The position numbers and the translations under genes were made by a program. Shown in pieces: positions 1 through 9,021 of a stretch of DNA of 10,699 bases (position 1 is its first letter; each line of letters begins with the position of its first letter). The notes beneath the pieces were generated by a model. The model saw only the letters and a program-made list of their open reading frames with translations, did not search any database and had not been told where the DNA came from. Source of the DNA: Gammaproteobacteria bacterium (GTDB lineage: Bacteria > Pseudomonadota > Gammaproteobacteria > Chromatiales > Chromatiaceae); contig JADWMH010000058.1 in the NCBI GenBank assembly GCA_015767355.1, positions 1-10,699 on the forward strand, in the 5' to 3' direction.

Positions 1-25
1 GAAATTATTCAGATGAGATCTCACG

Positions 26-724
26 ATGACTAGACTCCTCCTCTTCCTTGTTACTCTGCTCAGCTCAACAATTGCCGTCTCTGAATGGTACTCACTGCCA
101 AAAACCACCCAGGGACATGAGTTGCGTTACGACAACAGCAGCAACCGGGTTGAGATAGTCAATGATACCGGCAATCGTCCGCTGTGGAGTGGTGTACACA
201 GGCTCGAAGATGGCCGGGTTCTACGCATCCAGAAGGGGGTTGCCATTGCTGATCAGACAGTACATCGTGCAATATCCACCCCGCAGCAACAACCGGATCA
301 GGTAGATGCCTGTACCGTACTGGAGAGAAAGAGCTGCGGCCTGCGTACAGACTGCGCTCTCAGCGATAGCTGTCAACTGGCCCATCAATTACAGGGTTTC
401 TACAACTCCGCTTCCCTTTCTGACCGGACCAAAATCGAATCCCAGTGTAAAGAGGCCATCAACAACGAATCGATGTTTCCACCCTGTCCGACACCTCCTG
501 CCGGCGCCTATCACACTGTTTGCGGTGACATTGTGATCAAGAGCTGCGGTAAACTCAACCAGTGCCAGGAGAGCGATGCCTGTGATGCAGCTCGTCAACT
601 TCTCTCCATGGAGAATGAAGAGCGGCTCAATAAGTGGGTTCCATCCGAGGACACCTACACTACAAAACAGTGTGAGAAGGCCTTTGCAGACCACGACTTT
701 TTTCCCTTTTGCGGGGAAAAATAG
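26..724 (+). CDS. secreted protein with two six-cysteine modules
   Basis: I do not recognise a named family. The 232-residue product starts with a typical signal peptide (MTRLLLFLVTLLSSTIAVSE, cleavage probably near residue 18-20), so it should be exported to the periplasm or beyond. Residues 20-80 form a short domain rich in Gly, Asp and Arg. Then come two copies of a cysteine module: C96, C104, C110, C116, C141, C154 and C166, C174, C180, C186, C216, C229. Both copies share the spacing C-x7-C-x5-C-x5-C, a variable stretch of 24 or 29 residues, then C-x12-C. Each ends in a Phe/Pro-rich piece (MFPPC, FFPFC). Twelve paired cysteines suggest six disulfides formed in the periplasm. The ATG at 26 is chosen because it places the signal peptide at the N-terminus; no strong Shine-Dalgarno is seen. 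The gene converges on the transporter with only 6 bases between the stops. Function unknown; confident it is a real gene because of the exact internal duplication. Confidence 0.8.
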   Translation: MTRLLLFLVTLLSSTIAVSEWYSLPKTTQGHELRYDNSSNRVEIVNDTGNRPLWSGVHRLEDGRVLRIQKGVAIADQTVHRAISTPQQQPDQVDACTVLERKSCGLRTDCALSDSCQLAHQLQGFYNSASLSDRTKIESQCKEAINNESMFPPCPTPPAGAYHTVCGDIVIKSCGKLNQCQESDACDAARQLLSMENEERLNKWVPSEDTYTTKQCEKAFADHDFFPFCGEK

Positions 725-730
725 AGGGGG

Positions 731-1621
731 TTAACCCGATCCACAAATGCGAATACCCTTGCTGCGGCCACCAAACTCGTAAGCCCATAGACCGGCAAGA
801 ATCAAAGTCGCTCCGGCTATCTCTGTGACGCCCACTTTTTCCGCATTGAAGAGGTAACCTATCAACAGCGCCATCACCGGCGTCATCAATGGAATCAGCG
901 CCACGCGACTGGCAGGCCACTGGCTGATCAGATAGTAGTAGCCGATGAAACCAATCACCGATCCAAACAGAGCAAGATAGAGAATCGACCAGAATGCAGA
1001 GGCCTCGACCTGTTGCGGCCAGGCGCCGTCAAACAGCCACCAGCAGAGCACAAACAACGGCGTGCTCACCAGCAGGGCGCCGGTGGTGGTTTCAATTCCA
1101 CCGACTCCCGCCCGCAAGCGCTTGATCATGACCGCACTGGAAGACTGTGCAAGCACGCCGGTGAAGACCGCGATCACACCAAGTCCCGCCGCCGCACCAA
1201 CATTCAAGCTATAACGGAAGATCAGCAGCAGTCCTGCCAGGCCCATGATCATGCCGATAATTTTGGGCCGCGTGAAAATTTTCTCACCCAGTAATGTTAC
1301 GGCAAAGAGTCCTGTAAAAACCGGCGTAATGCCGAAAACCACCGAGATCAGTCCCGACGGAATGTAGAGCGCGGCCCAGTAGACGCACATCATCGTCGCC
1401 CATACTCCCAGTCCCGCCGCCGCATAGGTTTGCAACGCCACCCTGTCGTGACGCAAACGGCGTCCTGTCACCATCAAAATCACTACGCACAGCAGCATCC
1501 CTATCACCATTCGCGAGGTGACGCCAAACAAAAACCCTGTGCCCATACTGCTCCACTTGATGGCAAGCGGCGTGGTTGACCAGATCAATACAATCCCGAT
1601 GAAGGCTGCTGGAAGAGGCAT
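731..1621 (-). CDS. EamA-family (DMT superfamily) membrane transporter
   Basis: About 296 residues, almost wholly hydrophobic, with around ten membrane segments arranged as two EamA repeats. The first runs from the start (PLPAAFIGIVLIWSTTPLA) through the conserved VFGITPVFTGLFAVTLLGEK stretch. The second ends with ASRVALIPLMTPVMALLIGY and NAEKVGVTEIAGATLILAG. Both carry the P-x-x-x-x-L...E-K signature expected of the family. These are inner-membrane carriers, usually exporters of amino acids or other metabolites; the substrate cannot be read from sequence. The start at 1621 is preferred over the longer frame to 1696: AGGAGA lies at 1633-1628, six bases before ATG, and the MPLPAAFIG start gives the usual first helix. 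The longer version would begin inside a palindromic repeat. Convergent with the gene on its right-hand end at 724; no operon partner on this strand is visible. Confidence 0.88.
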   Translation of the reverse strand: MPLPAAFIGIVLIWSTTPLAIKWSSMGTGFLFGVTSRMVIGMLLCVVILMVTGRRLRHDRVALQTYAAAGLGVWATMMCVYWAALYIPSGLISVVFGITPVFTGLFAVTLLGEKIFTRPKIIGMIMGLAGLLLIFRYSLNVGAAAGLGVIAVFTGVLAQSSSAVMIKRLRAGVGGIETTTGALLVSTPLFVLCWWLFDGAWPQQVEASAFWSILYLALFGSVIGFIGYYYLISQWPASRVALIPLMTPVMALLIGYLFNAEKVGVTEIAGATLILAGLWAYEFGGRSKGIRICGSG

Positions 1622-1680
1622 GCTTTTTCTCCTGGTGAAACCATATCTCATACTGACGAGACATGAAAACCTTCTTAGGT

Positions 1681-1740
1681 TCTCGCAAAGGCGCAAAGAC
1701 GCAAAGGGTTTTTCTTGGCGGTTTTTGCGTCTTGGCGAGA
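1681..1740. repeat. imperfect palindromic intergenic repeat (cgcaaag type)
   Basis: Two arms, 1681-1706 and 1714-1740, are imperfect inverted copies built from short units such as gcgcaaag and acgcaaag; both outer ends read TCTCGC when read inward. It lies 60 bases upstream of the transporter start, so it would sit in that gene's leader or promoter region. I associate this gcaaag-rich palindrome with dispersed repeats in environmental proteobacterial genomes, from memory only. It has no open reading frame of its own. Confidence 0.6.
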
Positions 1741-1826
1741 GTCATGATGAAAAATTGATTCATTTGTAAAGATGTTGGTCACTTACGGATTACTAACAAT
1801 GTCAGTCGCGGAAAACGATAGCCAAT

Positions 1827-1852
1827 AAAAAAGCCGCAGTTTGAGCTGCGGC
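1827..1852 (-). terminator. orphan rho-independent terminator reading leftwards
   Basis: Stem arms GCCGCAG (1833-1839) and CTGCGGC (1846-1852) enclose a six-base loop. Read on the minus strand the hairpin is followed by six U residues (the A run at 1827-1832), a canonical intrinsic terminator. Read on the plus strand the tail is only CTTTGGTT, so it would be weaker. No convincing gene on the minus strand lies upstream of it: between it and the divergent gene at 2053 there is only about 200 bases. A tiny minus-strand frame ends at 1928 (MHDDFNEEVAKQK, with GGAG five bases before its ATG), and a 27-codon frame overlaps it. Either an unannotated small RNA or a small peptide may end here. Confidence 0.7.
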
Positions 1853-1994
1853 CTTTGGTTATTCAGTGATGAAATGTTCAACTAAATCGGCACACAGCAA
1901 CGACCTCCGCCAATCACTCGACAGACATTACTTCTGCTTAGCCACTTCTTCATTGAAATCATCATGCATGCAGTCTCCGCTGTTCACTCTGAAC

Positions 1995-2022
1995 TTGCAA
2001 GTTTTTTTTGAGATGCTAGGCT
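1995..2022 (+). promoter_or_regulatory. candidate sigma-70 promoter for the DUF971-MoaD gene
   Basis: TTGCAA at 1995-2000, a 16-base spacer, then TAGGCT at 2017-2022 preceded by TGC, an extended -10. Transcription would begin near 2030, about 25 bases before the chosen start codon. A perfect inverted repeat, GTTCA-CTC-TGAAC at 1982-1994, abuts the -35 and could be an operator. Read from sequence only. Confidence 0.45.
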
Positions 2023-2052
2023 ATCCTGCCCTGACTCTGCTGGATCATGATA

Positions 2053-2694
2053 ATGGCGCAGACACCACAGCCAACAAACATTCAACTGCACAGCAAATCC
2101 CGTGTGCTTTCGCTCACCTTCGATGACGACAGCCATTTTGACCTGCCGTGTGAATACCTGCGGGTATTCTCTCCCGCTGCCGAAGTGAAAGCCGATGACA
2201 AACCGGTCAGCGGCAAGGAGCAGGTCAATATCACGGCTATTGAGCCGCAGGGAAACTACGCGCTCTCATTTGTATTCGATGATGGCCACGATACCGGCAT
2301 CTACTCGTGGAAGACGCTCTACAACCTGGGAAAACAGCAGCATTCCAACTGGCGGGACTATCTGCAGCGGCTCGAAGCGCACGGGATCGAGCGTAATCGA
2401 GGATCAGATGCAACACAGCAGCAACGCCAGATTACTATTCTCTACTTTGCCTATCTGGTGAACAAACTGCGCAAGGAGTCGGAACAGCTGACGCTTCCCG
2501 ACAAGGTTGATAGTGTCGAGAAATTGATTGAACATCTGCAGCGTCGTGAGCGCGAACGCGGTTATTTGCTGGCCGCAGAGCACATTCAGGTAACGGTAAA
2601 CAGAGAGTTTGCCGAGTCTTTTACCCGCCTGGATGACGGAGATGAGATCGGAATTACACCTGTAACACCGACGCCTCCGGCTGCTCCGAAATAG
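2053..2694 (+). CDS. DUF971 (GBBH-like) domain fused to a MoaD/ThiS-like domain
   Basis: A 213-residue protein with two domains. Residues about 8-108 are a DUF971 / gamma-butyrobetaine-hydroxylase-like N-terminal domain, with LPCEYLRVFSPAAEV at 31-45 and DGHDTGIYSWKTLY at 77-90, both family hallmarks. The same domain occurs at the C-terminus of plant HCF101, linked to Fe-S cluster assembly. After a short polar linker, residues about 127-205 match the MoaD/ThiS beta-grasp fold: ITILYFAYLVNKLR, then VTVNREF and DDGDEIGITPV, corresponding to the FFAQ, AVNQ and DGDEVAFFPPV stretches of MoaD. MoaD must end in Gly-Gly for adenylation and thiocarboxylation; here PVT is followed by PTPPAAPK and stop, so it should not act as a normal sulfur carrier. 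ATG 2053 is preferred to 2047 because GGA at 2042-2044 is eight bases before it. Stand-alone DUF971 proteins are usually about 120-130 residues. Role unknown; sulfur or Fe-S metabolism is an inference. Confidence 0.85.
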   Translation: MAQTPQPTNIQLHSKSRVLSLTFDDDSHFDLPCEYLRVFSPAAEVKADDKPVSGKEQVNITAIEPQGNYALSFVFDDGHDTGIYSWKTLYNLGKQQHSNWRDYLQRLEAHGIERNRGSDATQQQRQITILYFAYLVNKLRKESEQLTLPDKVDSVEKLIEHLQRRERERGYLLAAEHIQVTVNREFAESFTRLDDGDEIGITPVTPTPPAAPK

Positions 2695-2748
2695 AAATAG
2701 TCGTTTTCATCCAAAATATCTCAATAACTCCGTGCAGGGTGCAATTCA

Positions 2749-2870
2749 TAGGGTGTGCTGAGTGAAGCGAAGCTTCCGCGTCCTGCTCACGCCCCTGACC
2801 TACATCCCTGTAGGCCAAGCGCATCGATTTCGCGTAGATATTGATGCGCCTCGTACCTCGACACATCCTA
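2749..2870. repeat. palindromic repeat interrupted by a 47-nt insertion
   Basis: Outer arms are 2749-2773 (TAGGGTGTGCTGAGTG and on) and 2841-2870, whose reverse complement begins TAGGATGTGTCGAGG. The left arm breaks off at AAGC (2770-2773) and resumes after a second AAGC (2817-2820) with GCATCGAT. Removing one 47-base period restores the palindrome. The interrupting stretch holds its own perfect hairpin, CCTACA (2799-2804) against TGTAGG (2809-2814). GTGTGCTGA at 2753-2761 can also pair with TCAGCACAC at 2879-2887. The region 2695-3034 has no gene I can support; besides this repeat it holds the candidate sucA promoter. Confidence 0.65.
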
Positions 2871-2928
2871 TTCATAATTCAGCACACGGGATATTTGAGA
2901 TGCTAATCCAATATATATTGATCTCCTC

Positions 2929-2956
2929 TTCACTTTTCTCCTGCACCTGCTAGACT
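2929..2956 (+). promoter_or_regulatory. candidate promoter for sucA-sucB
   Basis: TTCACT at 2929-2934, a 16-base spacer, and TAGACT at 2951-2956 with the extended -10 triplet TGC just before it. This would give a leader of about 70 bases ahead of the sucA start at 3035. Four of six positions match consensus in each box. An A+T-rich stretch at 2891-2920 lies upstream. No operator is obvious. Confidence 0.4.
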
Positions 2957-3034
2957 TCGACTAAGCGGTTGATTGAACGAGTTGTTCCTGACAGGCTGGC
3001 CCATACAATAATAATGATGGGGAGGAGAGTCACC

Positions 3035-5883
3035 ATGAATTCGCCACTGCTCGAGAAGCTACGCCAGACTTCACCTTTTTCCGGCGCCAACGCAGCTTAT
3101 GTAGAGCAACTCTACGAAGAGTACCTGCTCGATCCTGACAGCATCGATCCCGGCTGGAGAAAGCATTTCGACGCACTGTCCCGGGGATCGGCGACAGCTG
3201 ACACTCCACACTCACCAATTCGGCAACAGTTTGCCGAACAGGCCAAAGCCGCTGCCAGCGCTGTTCCCTGCAAAAAGTTGACCCCGGACGCCGCCGAGAA
3301 ACAGGTCGCTGTTTTACGTCTGATCAATGCCTACCGGGTGCGCGGCCACCAGAATGCTTCCCTCGATCCACTCAAATTAAGAGAGCTGGAGATTCTGGAT
3401 GAACTCACTCCCGAGTACCATCACCTGCTCCACAGCGATATGCACAAGGTGTTTCATACAGGCTCTCTGTATGCACCGAGCCGCCTGCCTCTCAACGAGA
3501 TCATCGATTTCCTGAAAGAGGTCTATACGCAGCACTCCGGCTTTGAATATATGCATATTACCTCCACCGAGGAGAAACGCTGGCTGCAAAAACGCATCGA
3601 GGGGTATCGCGCCAGGCCGGTGCTCGATGCTGATGACCGCATCTGGCTGCTTAAATTGCTCACTGCAGCCGAGGGGCTGGAGCGTTATCTGCATTCGCGT
3701 TACGTGGGACAGAAACGCTTCTCGCTGGAGGGAGGCGAGTCACTGATTCCTCTGCTGGATGAGCTGATTCAACGGGCCGGCAAAGCTCGTATGGAGGAGA
3801 TCGTCATCGGTATGGCGCACCGGGGACGCCTGAACGTGCTCACCAACATCGTTGGGAAATCTCCCTGCGATCTCTTCGATGAGTTTGAAGGTAAAAAGGA
3901 GTCTCACGGCATCATCATTGCCGGAGACGTGAAATACCACATGGGATTCTCGGCCGATATTGAAACATCCGGCCACGCTGTTCACGTTGCACTGGGATTC
4001 AATCCATCGCATCTGGAGATTATCTCTCCGGTTATCGAGGGCTCGGTGCGCGCACGCCAGATGCGGCGCATGGATTTTCAGGGTGACAAGGTTTTGCCGG
4101 TATTACTTCACGGCGATGCCTCGTTTTCCGGACAGGGCGTGGTGATGGAGACGCTGCAGCTGTCACAGGCGCGGGGATTCAGCACCGGGGGTACGGTGCA
4201 TATCGTCATCAACAACCAGATTGGCTTCACCGTCAGCAACCCGCTTGACTCGCGCTCGACGGCTTACTGTACCGATGTAGGAAAGATGGTGCAGGCGCCG
4301 GTTTTTCATGTCAATGGCGATGACCCCGAAGCAGTTATTTTCATCACCCGCCTGGCCATGGACTACCGCAATACCTTTCACAAGGATGTCATCATCGACC
4401 TGGTCTGCTATCGGCGCCTCGGCCACAATGAAGCCGATGAACCCGCCGTCACCCAGCCGATGATGTATGACAAAATTCGCAACCATGCCACTGCACGCAC
4501 GCTTTATGCGGAGTCCCTGATCGCCGCCGATGTCATCACACCGAACAAAGCGCATCAAATGGTCAGCGACTATCGCGATGCGCTCGACCAGGGTGAGATC
4601 GTCTCCAGGCCGGTAATTGAAGGCGCGGACAACCCCTATGCCGCCCACTGGAGGGAACATAAGGGCTTCTCCTGGACCGATGTTGCCGAGACATCCGTTG
4701 ACAGCCAACTGCTGGCTGAACTCGGTATGCGCCAGCTTGAGCTACCGCGGGACTTTATTCCACATTCACGCATCAATCGCCTGCTGGAGAGTCGCCGGCG
4801 CATGGCTGAAGGTGAACTGCTTGCCGACTGGGGCTATGCCGAGAACCTTGCCTATGCCTCGCTGTTGCATGAAGGGCACAATGTGCGCTTATGCGGGCAG
4901 GACAGCGGCCGCGGCACTTTTTTTCATCGCCACGCGATCCTTCACAATCAGAGAGACGGAAGCTCCTATGTACCCCTCAAGCAGATTGCTGCCGACGGGG
5001 CAAACTTCACTATCATCGATTCGCTGCTCTCCGAAGAGGCAGTACTGGGTTTTGAATACGGTTACGCAGCCGCAGACCCGGAAACTCTGGTGATCTGGGA
5101 GGCGCAATTTGGTGATTTTGCCAATGTGGCGCAGGTTGTCATCGATCAGTTCATCACATCGGGCGGCACCAAGTGGGGGCTCTCCTGCAATATCACGCTG
5201 CTGCTGCCGCATGGACAGGAGGGACAGGGCGCCGAGCACTCATCGGCGCGGCTGGAACGCTTTCTGCAGCTGAGTGCTGAAAACAATATCCAGGTATGTG
5301 TACCCACAACACCGGCACAGATTTTTCATCTGCTGCGGCGGCAGGTGATTCGTCCTTCCAGAATCCCTCTGATTGCACTGACACCCAAGAGCCTGCTGCG
5401 CCACCCGCTGGCCACCTCTCCCATCCATGAGTTTTCCGAGGGGGGTTTCCAGCCTGTCATCGATGAAATCGACCCCATTGATCCAGCCGGCGTCAAGAGA
5501 GTCATCGCCTGCTGCGGCAAGGTCTACTACGAGCTTCTTGAAGCGCGCCGTAGCAGGGAACTCACTGACACGGCGATCATTCGCATCGAAGAACTCTACC
5601 CGTTCCCGCGTGACTGTTTCGCTGCAGCAACACGCCCTTTTGTGAATGCAAAAGCCCTGATCTGGTGTCAGGAAGAGCCGCAGAATCAGGGCGCATGGGA
5701 TCAGATCAAACACCGGCTGGTAAATCATGTAGCGAATGAGCGTCATCTCTACTACGTCGGCCGCTGCGCATCCGCCGCACCCGCGACCGGCTACCATCCG
5801 ATGTATGAGATGCAACAGGAAACCCTGGTAGACGATGCCCTGTGCGGCAATATCAACCCCAAAATGAACCGGAGAGTACCATC

Positions 5884-5887
<4 letters not shown>
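3035..5887 (+). CDS. sucA: 2-oxoglutarate dehydrogenase E1 component
   Basis: Thiamine-diphosphate-dependent decarboxylase of the 2-oxoglutarate dehydrogenase complex: it decarboxylates 2-oxoglutarate and passes the succinyl group to the lipoyl arm of SucB in the TCA cycle, in the cytoplasm. 950 residues, against 933 in E. coli. The N-terminal docking segment (SPFSGANAAYVEQLYEEYL) and the RVRGHQNASLDPL stretch come first. MAHRGRLNVL places H262 and VKYHMGFS places H302, near the catalytic histidines H260 and H298 of the E. coli enzyme. The ThDP/Mg signature is GDASFSGQG (from residue 360) to NNQIGFT (from 393). The pyrimidine domain carries GQDSGRGTFFHRH and FEYGYA. The start at 3035 is favoured over the in-frame extension to 2969 because GGAGGAG lies about seven bases before it and family members begin at this point. 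The stop overlaps the sucB start. Confidence 0.97.
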
Positions 5888-7098
<1,211 letters not shown>

Positions 7099-7100
7099 AA

Positions 7101-7155
7101 AGGACTGAGACGTGAGTAGCGAGGACTGAGTATTCATTACTCGCGTTACTCAGTA
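7101..7155. repeat. direct and inverted repeat just after sucB
   Basis: AGGACTGAG occurs at 7101-7109 and again at 7122-7130. ACTGAGTA (7125-7132) pairs perfectly with TACTCAGT (7147-7154) around a 14-base loop, and GAGTAGCGAG (7114-7123) can pair with the CTCGCGTTACTC stretch at 7140-7151 with a two-base bulge. The structure begins two bases after the sucB stop but lacks a T run, so I do not call it a terminator. Confidence 0.45.
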
Positions 7156-7212
7156 CTATTATTTACTCATCAAGATTCTCTTCATCGCGCAGAACTGTAG
7201 AAGGGCGTCAAT

Positions 7213-7246
7213 AAGCTCCGCGCATTGCGCCGCATGCCAGGAGCTT
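7213..7246 (-). terminator. possible weak terminator after the intact Fic gene
   Basis: AAGCTCC (7213-7219) and GGAGCTT (7240-7246) form a perfect 7-bp stem around a 20-base G+C-rich loop that contains a smaller GCGC hairpin. On the minus strand it starts 20 bases past the Fic stop codon at 7266 and is followed by ATTGACG, so there is no U run. Structure is clear; the terminator role is doubtful. Confidence 0.25.
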
Positions 7247-7265
7247 GGCCAAGTTGGTTGTTACG

Positions 7266-8798
7266 CTATCTATCGTCGAACGTGTTACTTCCGTAGGCGG
7301 ACAGAACGGCCAGTTCCATGCGGGTGATTTCTTTATCTGACAGAAAATCAAAATAGCTTGCACGTTTTCGCGCAGAGAGCCGAGCACTATTTTGCAGACA
7401 AAAGCGAATGAAGAGATCGATTTTCCGGTCGGGCATGTCCACGATCTCCTGAATGGCTCTCCTGGTTTCATCGTAGTTGGACAAAAATGCCAATTCGTGG
7501 GCGAGTTCCGTATCGATGGTCTGCGCTATAAATTGGAACAGCGCCTCCACCTGAGGCGTCATATCGATATAACGATACCATCTGGCCGTATCATTATGAA
7601 CGCTCATGCGGCCATCATCATCGAGCGAGTATTCCACCAGGGGCATAAGTTGCCGGGAGAACATTTCAAGAGAGTCATTATAGTCGGCGGGGTTCTTCAG
7701 CATCGATGCCGATATGGGAAACATCACGCTTTCAGGCGTAAAGCCTCGTCGAGCAAGAATGTTGTGGATCAGGAAGCGGTGTATTCGACCATTAGCGTCT
7801 TCGAACGGATGCAGAAAGACAAATCCGTAGGCGATGGCGGCGGCGTGAATCACAGCGGAGACATTGCTTGCATCCATGCGCTTGTGGGCAGCTATCAGGC
7901 CTTCCATAAGATCGAAAAGGTCACCAGGTTTCGGACATGCGAAATGTATTTTTTCTTTCTGCCAGGCGATTGTTTCCCCGACATAATTCTGCTTCACCCG
8001 GTAGTCAGAATCACGAAACCGTGGATCGACAATTCGGTTCTGGAGATCAATCAACTGCGTTTTTTCGCAGAAATCATCTTGTTCAGCCAGTTGAAGCAGC
8101 GCCACAAAGCGTTCGGTTCGGGTTGATGTGGGTTTGATGTGTTCAATCTCAAAGGATGATTTCGTCTCCCTGGTATAAAGATAGCCGAGCGCCCGCTTCA
8201 GTAATTCCGGGGAATAGGCAGACACGACTTGCCGGCAGCGCTCAGGAAGGTCGGCTAATTCGAAGTCGCCAAGAGTCTTGGTGCGGCGAACCATCGGGCA
8301 GAATCGTTGATCACCTGGCAAATTGTCGTTGATCCGCTGACGCCGGACTTGGCGGCTTGGGGTGACCGTGTAGTAGTCATCTGTCTCGAGCAGGTTAATA
8401 TAGTTACCTTGCTTCAGATCATTCAACGGAAGTATTTTGCCTGTCAGGAACTCGAACAGGAACCACAACCGCCGAGCATATTTGCCGGTTGGTTTGGAGT
8501 GGAGATATGAGAGAATATCTTCTTCTGCAACTACCTGAAACAGGCTGGCGAGTATTGCGAGATTCGTACCATCATACTTGAGTGCAAATTCAAGATGATC
8601 ACCCAGCGTCTCCCCTGGCCAGTACTTGGGCGGGTATGCCTCTTCGACGATGCCCCTGCTCGTGTTGATGCGGTGAGTTCCGCTTGTCAATACCAATGAC
8701 CTGTGCCAATTCGGGATAACATCGAGATCATACTGCTCGATAAGTGCTGTATACCCTGCTAGTCTGTCAGTCGGTTTATCCTGATTATTTCCAAGCAT
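7266..8798 (-). CDS. Fic family protein, predicted AMP-transferase
   Basis: 510 residues, complete. Fic enzymes usually transfer AMP from ATP to a Ser, Thr or Tyr of a target protein. The core motif at 330-341 reads HPFEDANGRIHR, with catalytic H330, metal-binding D334, and N336, G337, R338 and R341 for phosphate binding; the family consensus HxFx(D/E)GNGRxxR has Gly where this protein has A335. An inhibitory-helix candidate, SFEIEH at 215-220, fits (S/T)xxxE(G/N) except for the last residue and lies N-terminal to the core, as in class II Fic proteins, so E219 may keep the enzyme auto-inhibited. Residues 1-200 form the family-specific N-terminal region (LIEQYDLDVIPNWHRS; WPGETLGDHLEFALKYDG). 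The start at 8798 has AGGA four bases upstream. The gene reads against sucB and lies between the two copies of the sucB end. No antitoxin gene is visible. Target unknown. Confidence 0.9.
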   Translation of the reverse strand: MLGNNQDKPTDRLAGYTALIEQYDLDVIPNWHRSLVLTSGTHRINTSRGIVEEAYPPKYWPGETLGDHLEFALKYDGTNLAILASLFQVVAEEDILSYLHSKPTGKYARRLWFLFEFLTGKILPLNDLKQGNYINLLETDDYYTVTPSRQVRRQRINDNLPGDQRFCPMVRRTKTLGDFELADLPERCRQVVSAYSPELLKRALGYLYTRETKSSFEIEHIKPTSTRTERFVALLQLAEQDDFCEKTQLIDLQNRIVDPRFRDSDYRVKQNYVGETIAWQKEKIHFACPKPGDLFDLMEGLIAAHKRMDASNVSAVIHAAAIAYGFVFLHPFEDANGRIHRFLIHNILARRGFTPESVMFPISASMLKNPADYNDSLEMFSRQLMPLVEYSLDDDGRMSVHNDTARWYRYIDMTPQVEALFQFIAQTIDTELAHELAFLSNYDETRRAIQEIVDMPDRKIDLFIRFCLQNSARLSARKRASYFDFLSDKEITRMELAVLSAYGSNTFDDR

Positions 8799-9021
8799 AG
8801 CTTCCTACGGAAAAACGCATACAATGCAAGAATTTTCGTTATATTTTGTCACAAGTCAAGAGAAATGATTACATAACCAAGCCAACAGGAGACCGTATCA
8901 ACAAGTAAAGCAGTGACAGCACCTGTAAATTTGTTACAAAACCAACTTGTACAGGATAATTCATTACACAATATGTGATAGCTCTGGTTAATTCTTATCC
9001 CGACATTGCGTGCGCAGCACT

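Noticed and set aside
1..33. Open frame from the left edge ending in TAG at 31-33, overlapping the first gene
   Set aside because: Ten codons are too few to support an upstream gene end; it may be chance.
699..737. TTTTTCCC/GGGAAAAA hairpin and GGGTTAACCC palindrome between the first two genes
   Set aside because: The stem is mostly A-T with only three G-C pairs, inside the coding end, and there is no U tract beyond it; the palindrome has no loop. Not enough for a bidirectional terminator call.
1622..1696. Longer start for the EamA transporter
   Set aside because: The extra residues are charged, come partly from a palindromic repeat, and lack a ribosome binding site, whereas 1621 has AGGAGA at proper distance.
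2969..3034. N-terminal extension of sucA by 22 codons
   Set aside because: The strong GGAGGAG site and the family's usual N-terminus both point to 3035; the extension starts in a promoter-like leader.
7193..7250. Minus-strand string RPSTVLRDEENLDE as the end of a lost gene
   Set aside because: It is preceded in frame by a stop codon and is too short to assign; kept only as a weak sequence match.
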